DNA from: Marsupella aquatica
Taxonomy: Eukaryota > Marchantiophyta
Direction of reading: 5' to 3'
Length of the DNA: 64,000 bases
Assembly (NCBI GenBank): GCA_973895155.1
Contig: OZ316892.1
Coordinates: forward strand, 248,001-312,000
Positions 30,448-43,055 of the stretch are shown here, one piece after another. The notes under the pieces were generated by a model. The model worked only from the letters and a program-made list of their open reading frames with translations. It searched no databases and was not told where the DNA came from. The first letter of the stretch is position 1, and the number at the start of each line of letters is the position of its first letter. The position numbers were made by a program, and so were the translations under genes.

Positions 30448-33400
30448 TGCGGTGCATCCCATGGGGCCCAAAACCCAAGAAACCCCCCCGCACAAGCTGA
30501 TTCCCGCAGGTTTCGTCCTCGATGAGGCCATTTCCGCGGCTTAGCAGCATGGGACGCTGCTAATCTCCTCTACTACTACGATTAACATTTTACACACATA
30601 TACTAGACAGATCCTTCATCGGGTCATGAGATACTTAGCCGGCCTATTCTAGGCCCTCCCTTGTATTCCTCTCCTGGTCTTCCATTAGGTATGTTTGGAT
30701 TCCGCCGCCGGAATGATCCCCAATTGGCTTGGTTAAGCCGCTAAGACCTCTCTCAGCTCGACACATCCATCTCTCACTCCCTTGCTACTTCCCTTCATTG
30801 ATGTGGGCACTCTTCACACAAGTTAATGCGACACACAAATAGCAAAATGACTCCTTCTGACTGAGTTATACCATGCACTTGCCATACAAACAGTACATCT
30901 CATACCTTTCTATATAACTAACCGAGAGGTTCTCTTACTACTTGATCCCAGCCCTACTGGTGCAACTAAAAACTTGCTAAAGAAGAGGCCCTGAACTCCC
31001 CGCAGCCCAGGTACTTATCCTGGTTGCGGATCCGCCTGATTCCTTGCAGCGTAAGCCTAATCTACTTACTGTAATCTACCTAACTGTAATCTACCTATGT
31101 ACAGCGAGGCAGGAGCACAAGTGTTGCCCTCACTCGTGGATCTGCAATCCCACTAATCTAAGTGTCAGGGCCGTCGCCTGGTCTTGATCCTTAGTCTAAA
31201 CTTGGAGATTAGCGCCTGCCCTGCCCACTCACGCCTCCTACCTCCACGTCCGTCCTTCCTAAAAGGAACAGCGCCTTTGCACCGTCATGAAACCGGTGGC
31301 GGATCCTCAATGGACGCCCCCAACGCTTCCCCCGCAGCCACTGCCGTCGGTACGTCCTCTGACATATTACCTGCCCCGGACCGAGTCAACTCTTCATCGG
31401 CCTGACTGGGTCCACCCTCGGCTTCGGCCTCAGCATCGGCCACGGCCTCCCCGGCATGTTCTAGTGGAGGATCTGGTACCTCGGCTTCATTATTGTTGTC
31501 CCGGCCTCGGCCTTGCCATCCCCACTTCCTAGGACTGGTGGATCCACCGCCGTGCCGATGCCGGAGGTTGGTGCCGGGTTTATCTTCTCGGTCACAACGG
31601 CTTGAGAAGCCGTATAACTCCCAACCTAGAAAGTTTCCGCTTCTTCTTCTTCCCTATTTCGACAGCCGGTTCCTTCCCCTTGCCACTTACCTCCGACACC
31701 GGGGTGAGTGTCTCGGCTTGTCCTTCGGCCAATACTACCCCTGGTAGCTAGGTTGCCCCAATTGGAGTTGGACCTGATGAAGCCAAGCATTTAAATACTG
31801 CGGCTTGTTTCTTCAGCCACTCCGTTTGGTTGTCGGCCCTCCGCTGTAGGTTCTCCATCTTCCTCATGATTTCCTCCAACTCCTCCTAGGTCTCGTCCAG
31901 GTCTTTGCACGCCTCCTCCAGTTCCTTTCTGGCTTCTTCCAATTCCATTTTTAAGGTAGCCGTCTCCTCCTGGGTTGCTCTTAGCTCCTTGTCGAGCTTT
32001 GCTACGACCTCAGACTCCATCTTATTCATCTTGGCATAAGTCTGATCGAGCTGGTCGTCCTTCACGCAGGTCGGCCTTGAAGCTGGCCGTCAGGGACGCA
32101 AGCTCCTACTGCAGCGCAATAATCCCTTGATAGGATTTCCCTAACTCTGCTTCCTTCTGCTCAAGGGCTCCGCGGATATCTTTGAGCTCTCCTTTCAATG
32201 CCCTCTCCCTTCTCTGAGTCTCCGCCATGGCCTGGTTGTTGGCGGTTAAGTGGGCCTCCTCTGCGTCCCTTAGCTCCCGCTTCCATTTCTCTCTTTCTTT
32301 GACTGCGCCGGCCAACTCTCCTTGGGTCCGAGTCAGTTTATCTTTGATAATCTGATTGTCAGACTGAGCGATATCCAACTGGCCCTGCATGATGTTTAGC
32401 TCATGCCGCTTAATCCGCAGCTCATCTTGGGCTTTCTTGGCCGCCTGCAGGACTTCCACCTCGACTTTCTTCTCCCTAAGCCGCCGGATGACCTCGTCCT
32501 TCTTGGTTCTCTCCAAAGCCACCGCTTCTTCTAATCTGTGCTTCTCCAACCTCTCCCTCTGGAAGAAAGGTCCCTGCTCCAACTCCTCCCCAAAGATGCT
32601 GACCGCTAGGTCCCCACACATCTCCCCATACTCCATGGCTCTATCTTTGGCATAGGTGGAGTAAGTAGAAGTCATCGGCATCAACCACCTTGGCCCCTGT
32701 TCCCACGCTGCCTTGCGGATTTCTTCTACGGTGGCAAGAGGGTTGCTTCTTTTTTCGGCAAGCCGCCTGATGTCCTCCGGCCAATCTCCTCCTGGTAAAT
32801 CTTTCTCCCTAGCCAGGGCTGCTTTCTCTTCCTCCCTAAGTCGCTCCTGAAACTCTTGTGCCGTCTGCTTTATGCCGTCAAAGCTCGGGGGAGCAACCTC
32901 TGGTGGGGGAGACTTGGGGCTACTCTGCTGGGTGGGGTCCCCTCGAACTACTCTTGGAAGCGTGGGGATAAATCGGCCACAGGTCCTTACTCCTGGAACA
33001 TGATGATCCGACCCATAGCCGGAGTTATCATTGCTGTAGTCCTTCGCCGCCTCCTCCACTGCTTGGACTCCCTGCTTCCCCCTCTGTTCCCCTGGTCCTG
33101 CCGTGAAAACGGCCCCACAGATCACGGGCCCTTGTTCCTCCTCTGGGTTCCATGCTGTCCTCTCCCTCTGTTCTCCGCGGGAAGGAGCCTTAGGCTGCTG
33201 TCTCCGATTGGGGGCTTGAGGCTCCCACATACATTCGCACTCCCGGCTTGTGTTCCGGCCTCCTTCTCTCCTTGGCTCTAGTAAAGGGGTTTTCCCTCCT
33301 GAGTCGGCTTAGGCTGGCCTCTAGGGCAGTGTCCTGTACCGGTGCCGTTGCCATTGCTGGTGCCATTCTCTCGTTCTCCAGCATTTTCAGCAGATTCTGC

Positions 33401-35029
33401 ATGTCTGATTGCTACATCGGCAAGTCTGCTTCTCTGCTGCCGGCCTCTGTTCTGGAACCTCCTCTAGTGCCCTTGCCTACAGGGGAAGTACCGGGGCAAA
33501 GATCTGACTTCGGGCATACCGGCACAACAACGGCATGTGATAGCCAAGCCGGGACATGCTTCCCACGCCGATCACCTGCTGTTCCTCCTTCAAGAACTTC
33601 TTCATTTGGGTGAGGAGGTACCCGTTATAGTCCCGGCTTGGGTCTGGCCTCTCCGCCAGGTAGACGTGTGCCTTGCCAATCTCTGCCCTTGGCAAGTTGC
33701 AGTGCATGGTTACCCGCAAGAAATCAATCATTCTCCGATATGTGGGTTGGTGCAGCTGTTTTGGAAGAAGCCATTCTTTGTTGATGGCCCTGGAAACGAC
33801 CAAAACTCCTTGTCTGGCAAGGTCTTCCCGGTATCTACTTTGGTCTTATTGCCCATTGGCAAGCCAAACGCCTAGTCAATCACCCGGGGAGTGAGATAGA
33901 AATCCTTCCAATACACCCTCATGGAATTGGTCTCGGGTTCCCATGATCCCATGAATTCTAATAAGTCTGAGTCTGGCACCTCCGGCTTCAGCCATGGTAA
34001 TCTTATGAAGGCTTCCAAGCCGGATCCGACCATGAAGCCCTAGTACTTCTTGGTCTGCATGGCCATAAAGCATGCATCCTCCTCCCGTGCAAAATGTAAT
34101 TGCACTTCCTCTGGTAGGGTCGCTGCCCAGCCTTTCCAGGTGTCATCATTTGTTGGAATGGCATTGATGGGATCGACCTCCTCCTCTTCGGCTTCTCCCT
34201 GCCTCCGGTTCTGCTGCTCTGCTGGTTTCCTTGGTGTCGCCGACCTCGTTCTTTTTGCCGGGGTGGCCTCTTCGTTGTTGTTTCCTTTCCTCTTCATCTC
34301 GGCTGCCGTGGATGTTTCTCCTAGCATAGTTGCCTTGGTCCACCCTTCCGTGCTACCCTTCAACTCCCAGTGCGCGTTGTTGCAGCGGTTGATGGCTTCC
34401 CAAATGCCGACGATTTTGTCTTCGCAAAATAGAAGGTCATCAAGCTGATTGGCAGTAGGAGTCCACAAGAACTCGCCCTTGATGAGTTCTCCTCCTAAGA
34501 AGGCAGACTTCTGCAGCTCCCACAGTCGAGCGAGCTCCTGCCATTCTCGAGCTGCTCTCTCCAATTCTTCGTCCTTGTAAGTCCCAATGTACTCAGTTGC
34601 CCGTTTGAATAGGCATCCCCAAAAATATGTTGCTTGATTGACGTTGCTAATACCCTCCTTGACTCGATCATTGGTATCTGTTCCCACCCAGAGTGCTTGC
34701 CTAAGCAGCTGACAGTATTTGGCCTCCCATAGTCGTCTGCCTAGTTCGTGCTTGCAAATGAGCCACTATTCCTTGCGAGCGGTCCTTACCCCACTCCGCC
34801 TCTGGTCTTCCCTCCCGTTGGTCACCCCTAGCCGCCGACGCTTATCGCGCCCTAACCATAATCGTGTTCTCTCCCCCGGCATCCTTACTTCCGGCCTCGG
34901 CCCGGGTTCCATAGTCACCCTTAATTGTTTATATTTTCCTCATTCTTGTAACTATACTAAGGTATTTTTAGGGTACACTCCTACTTTTACCATGTAAACC
35001 GTCCTAGTGATTCCTGGCTAGGCATCACA
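30448..35029 (-). mobile_element. A3: family-A LTR inserted in gag of element C
   Basis: On the minus strand it starts TGTGATGCCTAGCC at 35029 and ends GATGCACCGCA at 30448. It is collinear with A2 and A4. The flanks CTCCT and CTTAA do not match. About 70 gag codons present in A2 are missing at the junction, so insertion or later recombination deleted host sequence. It is more diverged than A1, A2 and A4. The non-coding parts are 30448-31284 and 34913-35029. Confidence 0.75.
31285..34912 (-). pseudogene. LTR-borne ORF in A3, multiply frameshifted
   Basis: Collinear with the intact A2 ORF. Blocks are at 34687-34040 (WGCLFKRATEYIGTY, then WQELARLWELQK), 33803-33477 (YLAERPDPSRDYNGYLL, MPLLCRYARSQIF), 33402-33190, and 33230-32106 (coiled coil). 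The end near 31285 is in further frames. Several stops and frameshifts make it non-functional. Confidence 0.75.
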
Positions 35030-35398
35030 CTTAATGGCGTCTTCCCCGTTGGCCTTAGCAGTGGCTTCAAACTCATCCAACCATTCATCTGGATCATCCT
35101 CATGACGCCCTTTGAAAGGTCGATAATTGAACCGCGACCGTTGTGATATTTGTGGGGGAGCTTGGGCAGCGCGGGCCATCGGTGGGGTGGCCGCCATAGG
35201 TACTGGTGGCGGTGGTGGTGCAGCAGGGACCAGAGCAGGACCGGCTGGACCAGACCCCAAAGGTCCCGGTGGTATGTTCATTTGTCGAGGCGATTGCGAA
35301 TCCTCCAAACCTGAAGAGTCAGAGCTTGTGGGGGTTGCACTCTCTCGTTCGATGGTCAACCTCCTCAAGTAAGCTGCTTGAGAACGAGTGACGGGCAT
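35030..35398 (-). pseudogene. gag of element C, N-terminal part
   Basis: ATG 35398 opens MPVTRSQAAYLRRLTIERES. A proline-rich segment and DPDEWLDEFEATAKANGED follow, the start of the retrotransposon gag domain as in A2 gag. The frame then runs into the A3 LTR. Confidence 0.8.
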
Positions 35399-35494
35399 TT
35401 ACTCATATAAATGCAATGGTTAGTAACTCACAAGGGCCTGGTGTATTCTGCCTAAGTGCACCCGCACATGTCTCCCCTCTACTACACGTAGAGT

Positions 35495-35514
35495 GCCCCC
35501 TCCATCTAGCACCA
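35495..35514 (-). other. primer-binding site of element C
   Basis: On the minus strand it reads TGGTGCTAGATGGAGGGGGC and sits after a TTTT spacer at the end of the 5' LTR. It is nearly the same as the A2 site. The leading TGG fits pairing with a tRNA CCA end. The tRNA is not identified. Confidence 0.65.
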
Positions 35515-35518
35515 AAAA

Positions 35519-38500
35519 CAAAGGCTATGTCACGTCGTCAGCCTAGGCTTTAACCGGGCTTTGGCTCAGACAGGCACATCTTTTGTCAATATGAGGGTTC
35601 GGGCAAGGAGGGAGGCACGGAATGCACCTAAATCACATAAACTAGCGCTAAGTGCGCCTATTGTCATATACGGACACTTCTTAGGTATGGTTTGTGTTCC
35701 GTCGCCGGAACGTACCTCAGTCGATAGCAGGACCGACCCCGGCTTATGGGCTTCTAAGCCTTCATGTTGTCTGCCTTTGATCCGGATTCGATGGTATGGG
35801 TACTCAACCCGGGCTCGCAACCACTTACCCGCAAGCTGCACCCCGTGCACGACTCGGGTAGTGCGTTCGGCCAAATGTTGGCACCTATACACGAGATTCA
35901 CACATATACAGACGCACAAGCATACAATCTCGATTTACACGAAGGAAATAATGGGAAAGGATTTTACTACATAGGAGACATATGCGTACACTTAGTTGAC
36001 CCAAAATCTCTGGAATGAACAGGTCCAAGGCTGATGGTGTACACTACAACGGAGCCTAGCTCCGCACTCGCCCAGCAAGCTTAGTCCTACACCCTCCCCT
36101 TGGTACACTTTCACTCCCAGAGGTCGGGACTCCCCGCACATACCGTGGATGTCCAACACTGAGACTAAAAACCCCCCTGCCTCTACCGAGGGGTGCACTA
36201 AATACTAAGGGCTGAGGAACGGAGTGCCCTCGCGCCCAAAGATTCGCTAACTAAGGTCCTAACTAAGCTGGCTGTCAGGCCGGAAAACGGCTTATCTTAT
36301 TAGAAGATCCTAATCTACGCAGGTTGTACAGCATGGCAGTGCTGCTTTAACTAGGGTAGGTGCTTGTCCCTATAGCCTAATTTAGCTATTCCTAACTCTA
36401 CTCTAATCCTACTCCGCCGCTAATGCCTGGCACGCTTGCCAGAGCCACCTGAGTGGGAGCGGCTATCCCGTTGCCTTCTGTGCCTGTCGGTGTCCTGCTT
36501 GAGTAGCTGGACCTGGTCCAGCAGAGATTTGTTTTCTTGCTTTGCCACGTCTGCCTCTTCCACGGCCTCCTGGCATGCCTCCTCTAGTTGCTGGGTGTCA
36601 CTCATCAGCTTGTCCACCAACTGGGCCTGTTTTGTGGCTTCTCCTTGAAGCCGCGCCACCTCTGCCTTCAGGGTGTCAATCTCGGCTGTGTCTCGCTGAG
36701 ACTTGGAGTCAGCTTCCTCCAGATCCTTTTGCCAACTGATGGCTTGCCCCTGCAAACCGTCAATCTTGGTCCAGAGCCGCGCGATCTCGACGTCCTTTCC
36801 GAGCCCGGCTTGTACTCCTACGCTGCTTGGGCTCTAGCCTCCGCAACCTGGTCCTCCATGGCCGTTATCTGAGGCCGTAGTTGCTGGAGTTCAGCCTCTA
36901 GGGTTGCCACTTTGTCCTTCAGGTAGGCAGACTCAACCCGATATCGCTCTATTCTCTGTGCGGTCTCTGCCTGCGCATGTCCTGCCCTTACTGCCGCAAC
37001 CAACTCCTGGTTGAAGAAGTAGGCCACCCTCCGGGCCATGTATTCCCCGGTGTCACGAGAGATCTGTTGCGAGAAATCTTCCAACAACCCGTTCAGAGAT
37101 GTGCCCGACGCAAAGAGTTCCGGATGGTCTAGACTGTGTCCTTCTGGATTCGGGCACGGGCAGACTCCAACCCGTGCGAGAGTAGGAGTGGACACATCCA
37201 GCCCTTGAGGTAAGTCGGTCAAAGGAGCTGGTCCCACTGGAGGTGGGTGGTTCTCCTGCACAACCGCGAGGGGTGGAGGAATCTTCCCGGCTACCATGGC
37301 ATCTGCTTCGGGTACGGCTTCATCCGGCCCGGCTTTGATGGCATTGTCCCAATTGATCATGTCTAAGGTCGCGATAACGTCAATGGGTATGCCTGGCGGG
37401 GCGGCAGCGGCGGGTTGCGGGGCCATGGTAGCAGGACTTGCAGCTGCTAGACTTTGAGCCTCGGGCTACGGTCGCCTTACCTGGGCTGGGAACACCCATT
37501 TTGGCGGGGCCAGCTCGGGCTCGTTGAGACGCGGGAGGCTCTGACGGTCAAAATGAGCGTACCACTCGAGGATGATTTTGATGTGGCTAGCGAAGTACGC
37601 CCTCCCACCAAGGTACAAAGTCTTCCTTCTCCGCTCCATCTCCTCGTGGAACTTCTTGATGAAGCAGGACGCCCACTTCCTGGGCCGATAGTTCTCCACC
37701 TGGATGACCTGAGCGGCCAATATTTCTCCTCTGGGTTCCATCATGTGGAGGGCATACCGCTGGAACTCTAGGCGTTCTGCTACCTCCGGGATGAGGCACG
37801 TCCTCATTAAGAACCCATTGTCCACTACTCCCTCGGCCGGAAAGCTAGATGACTGGTATTTAGCTCCCTTGCCCCTTGGAGCCCGCGGCTCTACCCGGTT
37901 TATCCCCTTGGGTAAGCCAAAAATCATCTTCAGACGTGCCTCATTGAGACACATCACTCTCCCATGCGCTCGAGTTTTTTGGCGGGCCTCATTGAAGTTC
38001 TGAATGAACTCCGTCATATCCTGCCCGTAATACCTACTTTCGTTCCAAGGGAGAGAGGCGAGGTGCTCAAACCCCTGGGTCTTCAGATAGCATGCATGCT
38101 TGGGGTGGAGGATGTTCTTGTGAACATTGTCCCCCATGCGATGCATGGTCAGCTTGGCTACCGCAACTATGGCCAAAGGCAACCCGGATACGGCTGTAGG
38201 CTTCTTCCTCTTCCTACCCCGAGACTGATTACCGGGGTGACTAGAAGAAGGGGACATCTCTCCTTCCTCTCGGTCAGGTGGTGGTAGCGCCACTGCCGTG
38301 AGTATTGGTGTCGGGGCCGCTAGCGTTACCGTGTTATCCCCTTGGGCTTGCTGGAGTGGTGTTGGGTTGTTCGTACCCTGCGGCCGTTGATTCAGAGGAG
38401 GGTGAGCCTCCTCGTCTTCGAAGCTGATATTTACCGCATTCACCACGGATGGTACTCGGAGAGGTGGTGGAACCGGTGGCGGGGACCAGCTTGGCTGAGG

Positions 38501-39487
38501 CCGAGGAGGTGTAGGTGTGGGTATGAGCACGGGTTGGCCGGCACTGGTCGTTGATGGTAGAGTTGCCATGAAGTTCTGCAGGTGTCGGTGGAGGTTTTCC
38601 GATGCAAGTGAAGATGGTCCTGTCGACCGGGTAGTGTTGAACTCGTCGTTGATGATAGCCCAAACCCGAGCGGGGATGTGGTCGAAGTGGTGCCATTGCA
38701 AGTCGATCGTGCCCGGAATATTGAAGACCTCGTCCGGAAGCCGAAGCAATGCTTCCCAGAAGCCGATGTATTTGCCTCCGTCGAAGAAGTACCCTGATAC
38801 CTCTTCAGGTCGGTAAAGCTCGCTATGGGATGGGTACTCAAAGTTAAGGAGATAGTGGTGGCAGCCTGCTAGGCGGATGGCTCTCTCGTATTCGCGTTCG
38901 ATCTCATATCGGCGCGGGTTGGCATGTTTCAATGAGTCGGCCAAGTGCCCTCCGATAGACAGGAACTGAGTCCAGAATTGTATGGCCGAACTGGAAAGGA
39001 TTGTGTGCGACATTCAGAGGAGATAGCAGGTGACTAAGGAAAAGCGAGAGAGTTGGGATCGAAGCTGGCGCGTGGACTGGAGAGCTGGTGCACTACAAAG
39101 GATCGGCCCCCCTTTTATACCCTGAGAGGTTGTCGATCACCCGACGCCTCCTCGTCGCTTATAGGTCGAGCCTTTCACGCTCGCAGTGTACCAGCCCCTT
39201 CGCCAGTCCAGGTCAGCTCGTGTCAGTGGCCGCCTCCCGGAGTTTGTTATACGGACCCAAGGGAGGGGGAAAAAGGGCCCATTACATGCTCGCAACCCGG
39301 GCGTGCGAATGGCGACCTGCCGCCAGCCTGAACATGAATTCCCCTTATTGACTAATGATTTCCTACTTAGAATGGCTACCTAAATATTGTCGTTATGCTA
39401 ATAATAACGGCCTAAGATACCCCTAATGCGCATGCTAAGCACAATTAGACTGAATTACTCATTACCCGCCGTACCGGCGGCATCACA
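35519..39487 (-). mobile_element. F: 5' LTR of element C
   Basis: An LTR of about 4.0 kb starting TGTGATGCCGCCGG (39487, minus) and ending near 35519, four bases before the PBS. The 3' end lacks a clean CA, so it could be a few bases off. It carries one long ORF. 35519-36419 (3' tail, with the GCCGGAA motif near 35705) and 39014-39487 are non-coding. Confidence 0.75.
36420..39013 (-). pseudogene. LTR-borne ORF in F
   Basis: It opens at 39013 (MSHTILSSSAIQFWTQFLS). The frame is open to a TAG near 37463 and continues in the same frame from 37426 to 36818, then with a frameshift to 36755-36420. It contains HYLLNFEYPSHSELYRPEEV, SRYYGQDMTEFIQNF and EARLKMIFGLPKG (the plant-transposon-protein-like core), RRRKTLYLGGRAYFASH, a Pro-rich linker, and a coiled coil (AQRIERYRVESAYLKDKVAT) to the end. 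It is the best-preserved member of this family in the window. Role unknown. Confidence 0.75.
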
Positions 39488-39700
39488 AGAGGGTTGAAGC
39501 TCGCACCCTACTGCCGGCCGCCATGGACGTCCCTCGAAGAAAAGTAGAAAAGTGTGATCAGGCCGGCGCGGACGTCAAGTTAGGTTGTGACGGGGTGGAC
39601 GTCCCTACGTGGAGGCCATCCAAGACGTCCATGAGTTTTTCACGTGGGCCGGCGCGGAAGGAGTTGGCCGTCCTTGCGAAAAATGGGTGCCGTCCCTGTA

Positions 39701-40927
39701 CATGTAGAAGTCGTCCAAGCCGGCGCCGTCTTTGCCATCTTCATGAGGAGGCGGTCCAGGACTTCAATCAGGAGTTGGAGGCCTTTCAGAGGATAGAGCG
39801 GTACCGGGTTGAGTCCGTGTACCTAAAGAAAGAAGTTCTGCTCCTTGAGACAACTGTTTGGCAAGGGTTGGGGTAGCCTGGAACTCCTTGTTGCTACTGA
39901 TTCCAGAACACACACCCAGTCTGCCTGCCTTTTCCTGCATTATCAAATGTTGTGGGCTCTATGGATGGGACGAAATGAGCAGATTTTTGAGAAAAAGGTG
40001 ATCCGAGTATTTGATTTTGGGCTGGTCCTATCGGAAACCGAGACTCACTTGCGGGCTGCGGGCTGGTGCCTCCCCATTGGTGGGCGGCGCATCAGACTGG
40101 CTAAGGCTAGGGATCTCATAGCTTTAGAACGACGACAGTGGTTTGCTAGGAGTACTGGCAGAGTCACCTCTGTGGCTGCGTTGCTGGTCTAGGAGTGATA
40201 GCTATTGGAAGAGGTCGAATGGGATACCTCGCTTTACCGGCTCTAGGGCTCTAGAAGTTGACATGATGTATGGGTCACTCACATTTTGGGCCACTAGGTT
40301 TAGTCCCCCCTTTTTTTATTGTGATTCTGGCCTTTGCTTTTGCCGCTGGCCTCCCTTAGGGAGTTGTTCTGATTTATCTATGGGGCTGTTTGCTTCCCCC
40401 CGGCCGTGGGGTTTTCGCGGTCTCACCTTTTTATTATAAAAAATATTTTCCCAGGAAGAGGCTGAGCTTCTGGAACTATGACCCAAGGTTGCAGCCGCCG
40501 ATGAGTTGTTAGCAAATGCGCACCGCCCTAGCCAAATAGGCCAAAGCTGGGAAGGAGGCCGAGATTGCATGGCTCCGGACCCAGGTTGACAGTTTGAAGA
40601 ACCAAACTATCATCTGGCAGAAAGACCTGGAGGAGGCCAAAGAGCGGGCCCAGCATGACGCTGCGGAGATAGCCGCCCTACAGGCTGAAGTAGTGTGGCT
40701 TCAAACCAAAGCCGAGAAGTAGAGCAGATGGTGGACAAGCTGACAAGCAACGCCCAGCAACTGGAAGAGGCATGCCAGGAGGCAGTTGAGGAGACGGACA
40801 CGGCGAAGCGAGAGAACAAATCTCTGCTAGACCAAGTCCAGCTCCTCAAGACGGACAATGACAGACTCCGTAGGTAGCGGATGGCCGCTCCCACTCGGAC
40901 GGCTCTGGCAAGCACACCAGGTATTAG
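39701..40927 (+). pseudogene. LTR-borne ORF remnant in B (coiled-coil end), split by a LINE
   Basis: 39701-39845 encodes DFNQELEAFQRIERYRVESV, and 40446-40927 encodes the following coiled coil (AQQLEEACQEAVEETDTAKR). Both match F residues. In-frame stops (for example TGA at 40478-40480) and frame changes are present. Confidence 0.6.
39850..40445 (+). mobile_element. 5'-truncated LINE 3' end
   Basis: The frame up to 40192 ends a LINE ORF2: FLHYQMLWALWMGRNEQIFEKK matches the C-terminal zf-RVT region (usual form W.LWxxRNxxIF). A 3' UTR follows and ends in an AT-rich tail (TTATTATAAAAAATATT). It splits the coiled-coil frame of B. The target duplication is not clear and the 5' boundary is approximate. 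Confidence 0.65.
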
Positions 40928-42710
40928 CGGAGGGTTAGGCTTAGAATAGAACTAGGAGTAGCTAAAACAGGCTGTTAGGACTGTAAGCGTCGACCAGAAG
41001 ATAGTGGCGCTAACATATTAGCCAGCCTGTGTAGAATAGGTTAGACTAATAGGACAAGTCGTAACCAGCTTAGTGAGGATATAAGTTAGTGTAGATTCGG
41101 GCACAAGGCCAGGTTGGTCCTCAGCCCTTAGTATTTAGCAGCCCCCCGGTAGAGGCAAGGGGGGATTTTAGACTTAGAAGTGGGCCATTCGCGGTACGCG
41201 CCTAGAGTCCTGAACTCGGTGAAGTGTCGAAGTGCCAAGGAGAGGGTATACAACTAAGCTCGTCGGGCGAGTGCGGAGCCGGGCTCCGTTGTAGTGTAAT
41301 ACACCTCAGCCTTGGACCCGTTCATTCACGAGGTGTCAGGTCAACCAATCGTAAGTGTATGATCCTATATGAATGAAATCCTTTCCCCTTAATTCCTTCA
41401 TGTAAATCAAGATTTCTGTTATGTATGAATGCATGTATGAGTCTCGTGTGCAAGTATCAATGTCAGGCCAAACAGGTTATGCCAACCGTGCACGGGGTGC
41501 AGGTTACGGGTTCGGGGTTGTGAGCCCGGGTTGAGCCCTTGTACTAATGGATCCGGATCAAAGGCGCTAATACAAAGGCTTAGAAGTCCGTAAGCCGGGG
41601 TCAAACCCGTGTCGACTGAGGTACATTCCGGCGGCGGAACACAAAGTATACCTAAGCATGCTAGTAAGTAAATATACGCGCTCTTAGCGCTAGTTTGGAA
41701 GAATTATACACAGTCCGCACGTCCCTCCTTGCTCGGACCCGAATACTAACAGGGGAAGTGTTTGTCTTAGACGTAAATAGGCCTAAGGACTAGGCCAACG
41801 GCGTGATAGAGATTCTACGTACCGCCAATCGAGAAGAGAATAGGAAACTCAACGGCCATTAGAACAAAGGCATTGCCAAAATTTGCAAAGATTAGCATCG
41901 CCCAGCGCTAGTATGCTGGAAGGGAAGGGGGAATTCCAAGGCAAAAGATAGAGATTGTACGTGACATCAATCAGGAAGTGAACAGGAAACTCAATTTCAA
42001 GCATTTCAAACCAAGAGAGGCCACGGCAGATGTTGAATATTTTCAACGATGTGCACTACCTTAAATGTCGGACTCCTAGAAATCAATAGTTGGAACATAC
42101 AATTCAATGTCTACGCCTAAACACGGAACACAATGAACATAAGCAACGCTCGACGCTAGCTCAAATCTTGGAATCAACGAATGACCACAAAAGAACAAGA
42201 GAGCCGATCCAAAACTGCAAGCTTTACTTCCAAAATGGGTCAAAACATATAACCGGTATTACATCAACCACAGATCATCCCCAAATCAACCCACGGAATA
42301 ACATGAACATAAGCAGTGCTTGGCATAGCTTAAATCTAGCTCTCTAAAAAGGAAATCGTCACCAACACACTAAAACTAGACCTTCTATCACTGAAAGCAC
42401 CTCCAGCCCGAGAACCAAAATGCCTACAATTTCTAGTTGTTGTCGAAGCCCACCAAAGCCCGCCCTGGCCCGTCTGTGCATTTTCTCAACCTGATCCGCA
42501 CATAACTGGGACACTGATCCAAAATGGGCCTAAAGATGTAGCCGGAAATACACGAACTCCGAATCAACCAAAGAAGAAATCCCACGGTCCAAGACGGACA
42601 AAAGCAGCACTCGGCGCTAGCTTAAATGGCGATTAAGGAATAGCAAATTGTATGCAAGTCTATGGCCACTGAAGCTTATGTCACTCAAACCACCTCCATC
42701 CTGAAACACT

Positions 42711-43055
42711 TTAGCTCTGCGATTGGCAGTCATCGTCGATGCCCGCCCTAGCCCGTCTATGGTTTTGCTTGAACCCTAGACCCCTAAGCCGCACATAAGA
42801 CGACGAGGGGCGCCAAAACTCCGCATATTGATTCCCGGGGTCTAGAACATTTGTATCAAGGAAGTCAACACATCCCAATCGCTCTTGCACTCGTCGCTCA
42901 ATAGGCTGAATACCATCAGCAGGAATGACTTCATGAAAAGAAAACCAATCAGCAACTGCGCGCGGAGTGTCACGGTCGTCAATCCAAGGTATGTTTCTCT
43001 CCCCAGGACCAATCGCCTCATTATAAGGAAGCGCAAAATGATTCCGGAAAGTCAA
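42711..43055 (-). CDS. hypothetical protein fragment in H
   Basis: A 114-codon frame with varied composition (NIPWIDDRDTPRAVADWFSF, RVQERLGCVDFLDTNVLDP) that looks more protein-like than its neighbours. It has no family match that I recognise. It could be an exon of the H element. Splice borders are not determined. Confidence 0.3.
   Translation of the reverse strand: MTFRNHFALPYNEAIGPGERNIPWIDDRDTPRAVADWFSFHEVIPADGIQPIERRVQERLGCVDFLDTNVLDPGNQYAEFWRPSSSYVRLRGLGFKQNHRRARAGIDDDCQSQS

Larger units (their letters stand above)
19139..39487 (-). mobile_element. element C: old Ty3/gypsy LTR retrotransposon with nested insertions
   Basis: Read on the minus strand: 5' LTR 39487-35519, PBS about 35514-35495, leader, gag (35398-35030 and 30447-28871), protease/RT/RNase H (28837-26187), integrase (about 26165-25097 plus 21486-21415), polypurine tract (about 21424-21418), then 3' LTR from 21414 (TGTGACGCCGCCGG) to 19139, where D interrupts it. 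G and A3 are inserted in it. Frameshifts, stops and a damaged RT active site show that it is dead. The far end lies beyond A1, outside the window. Confidence 0.8.
39488..41811 (+). mobile_element. B: plus-strand LTR fragment of the F type, host of element C
   Basis: The coding end (40600-40927) and 3' tail (40928 to about 41811) are similar to the F copy but in the opposite orientation, making a large inverted repeat with 35519-36755. The 5' part is missing because C is inserted at 39487/39488. The right end is approximate (near CGGCGTGATA). 39488-39700 contains two GACGTCCCT segments and is otherwise unassigned. Confidence 0.55.

Noticed and set aside
31168-35398. A3 plus gag as one internally deleted (LARD-like) element
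   Set aside because: The gag N-terminus belongs to element C, whose gag resumes at 30447, and its PBS and LTR type match C, not family A.
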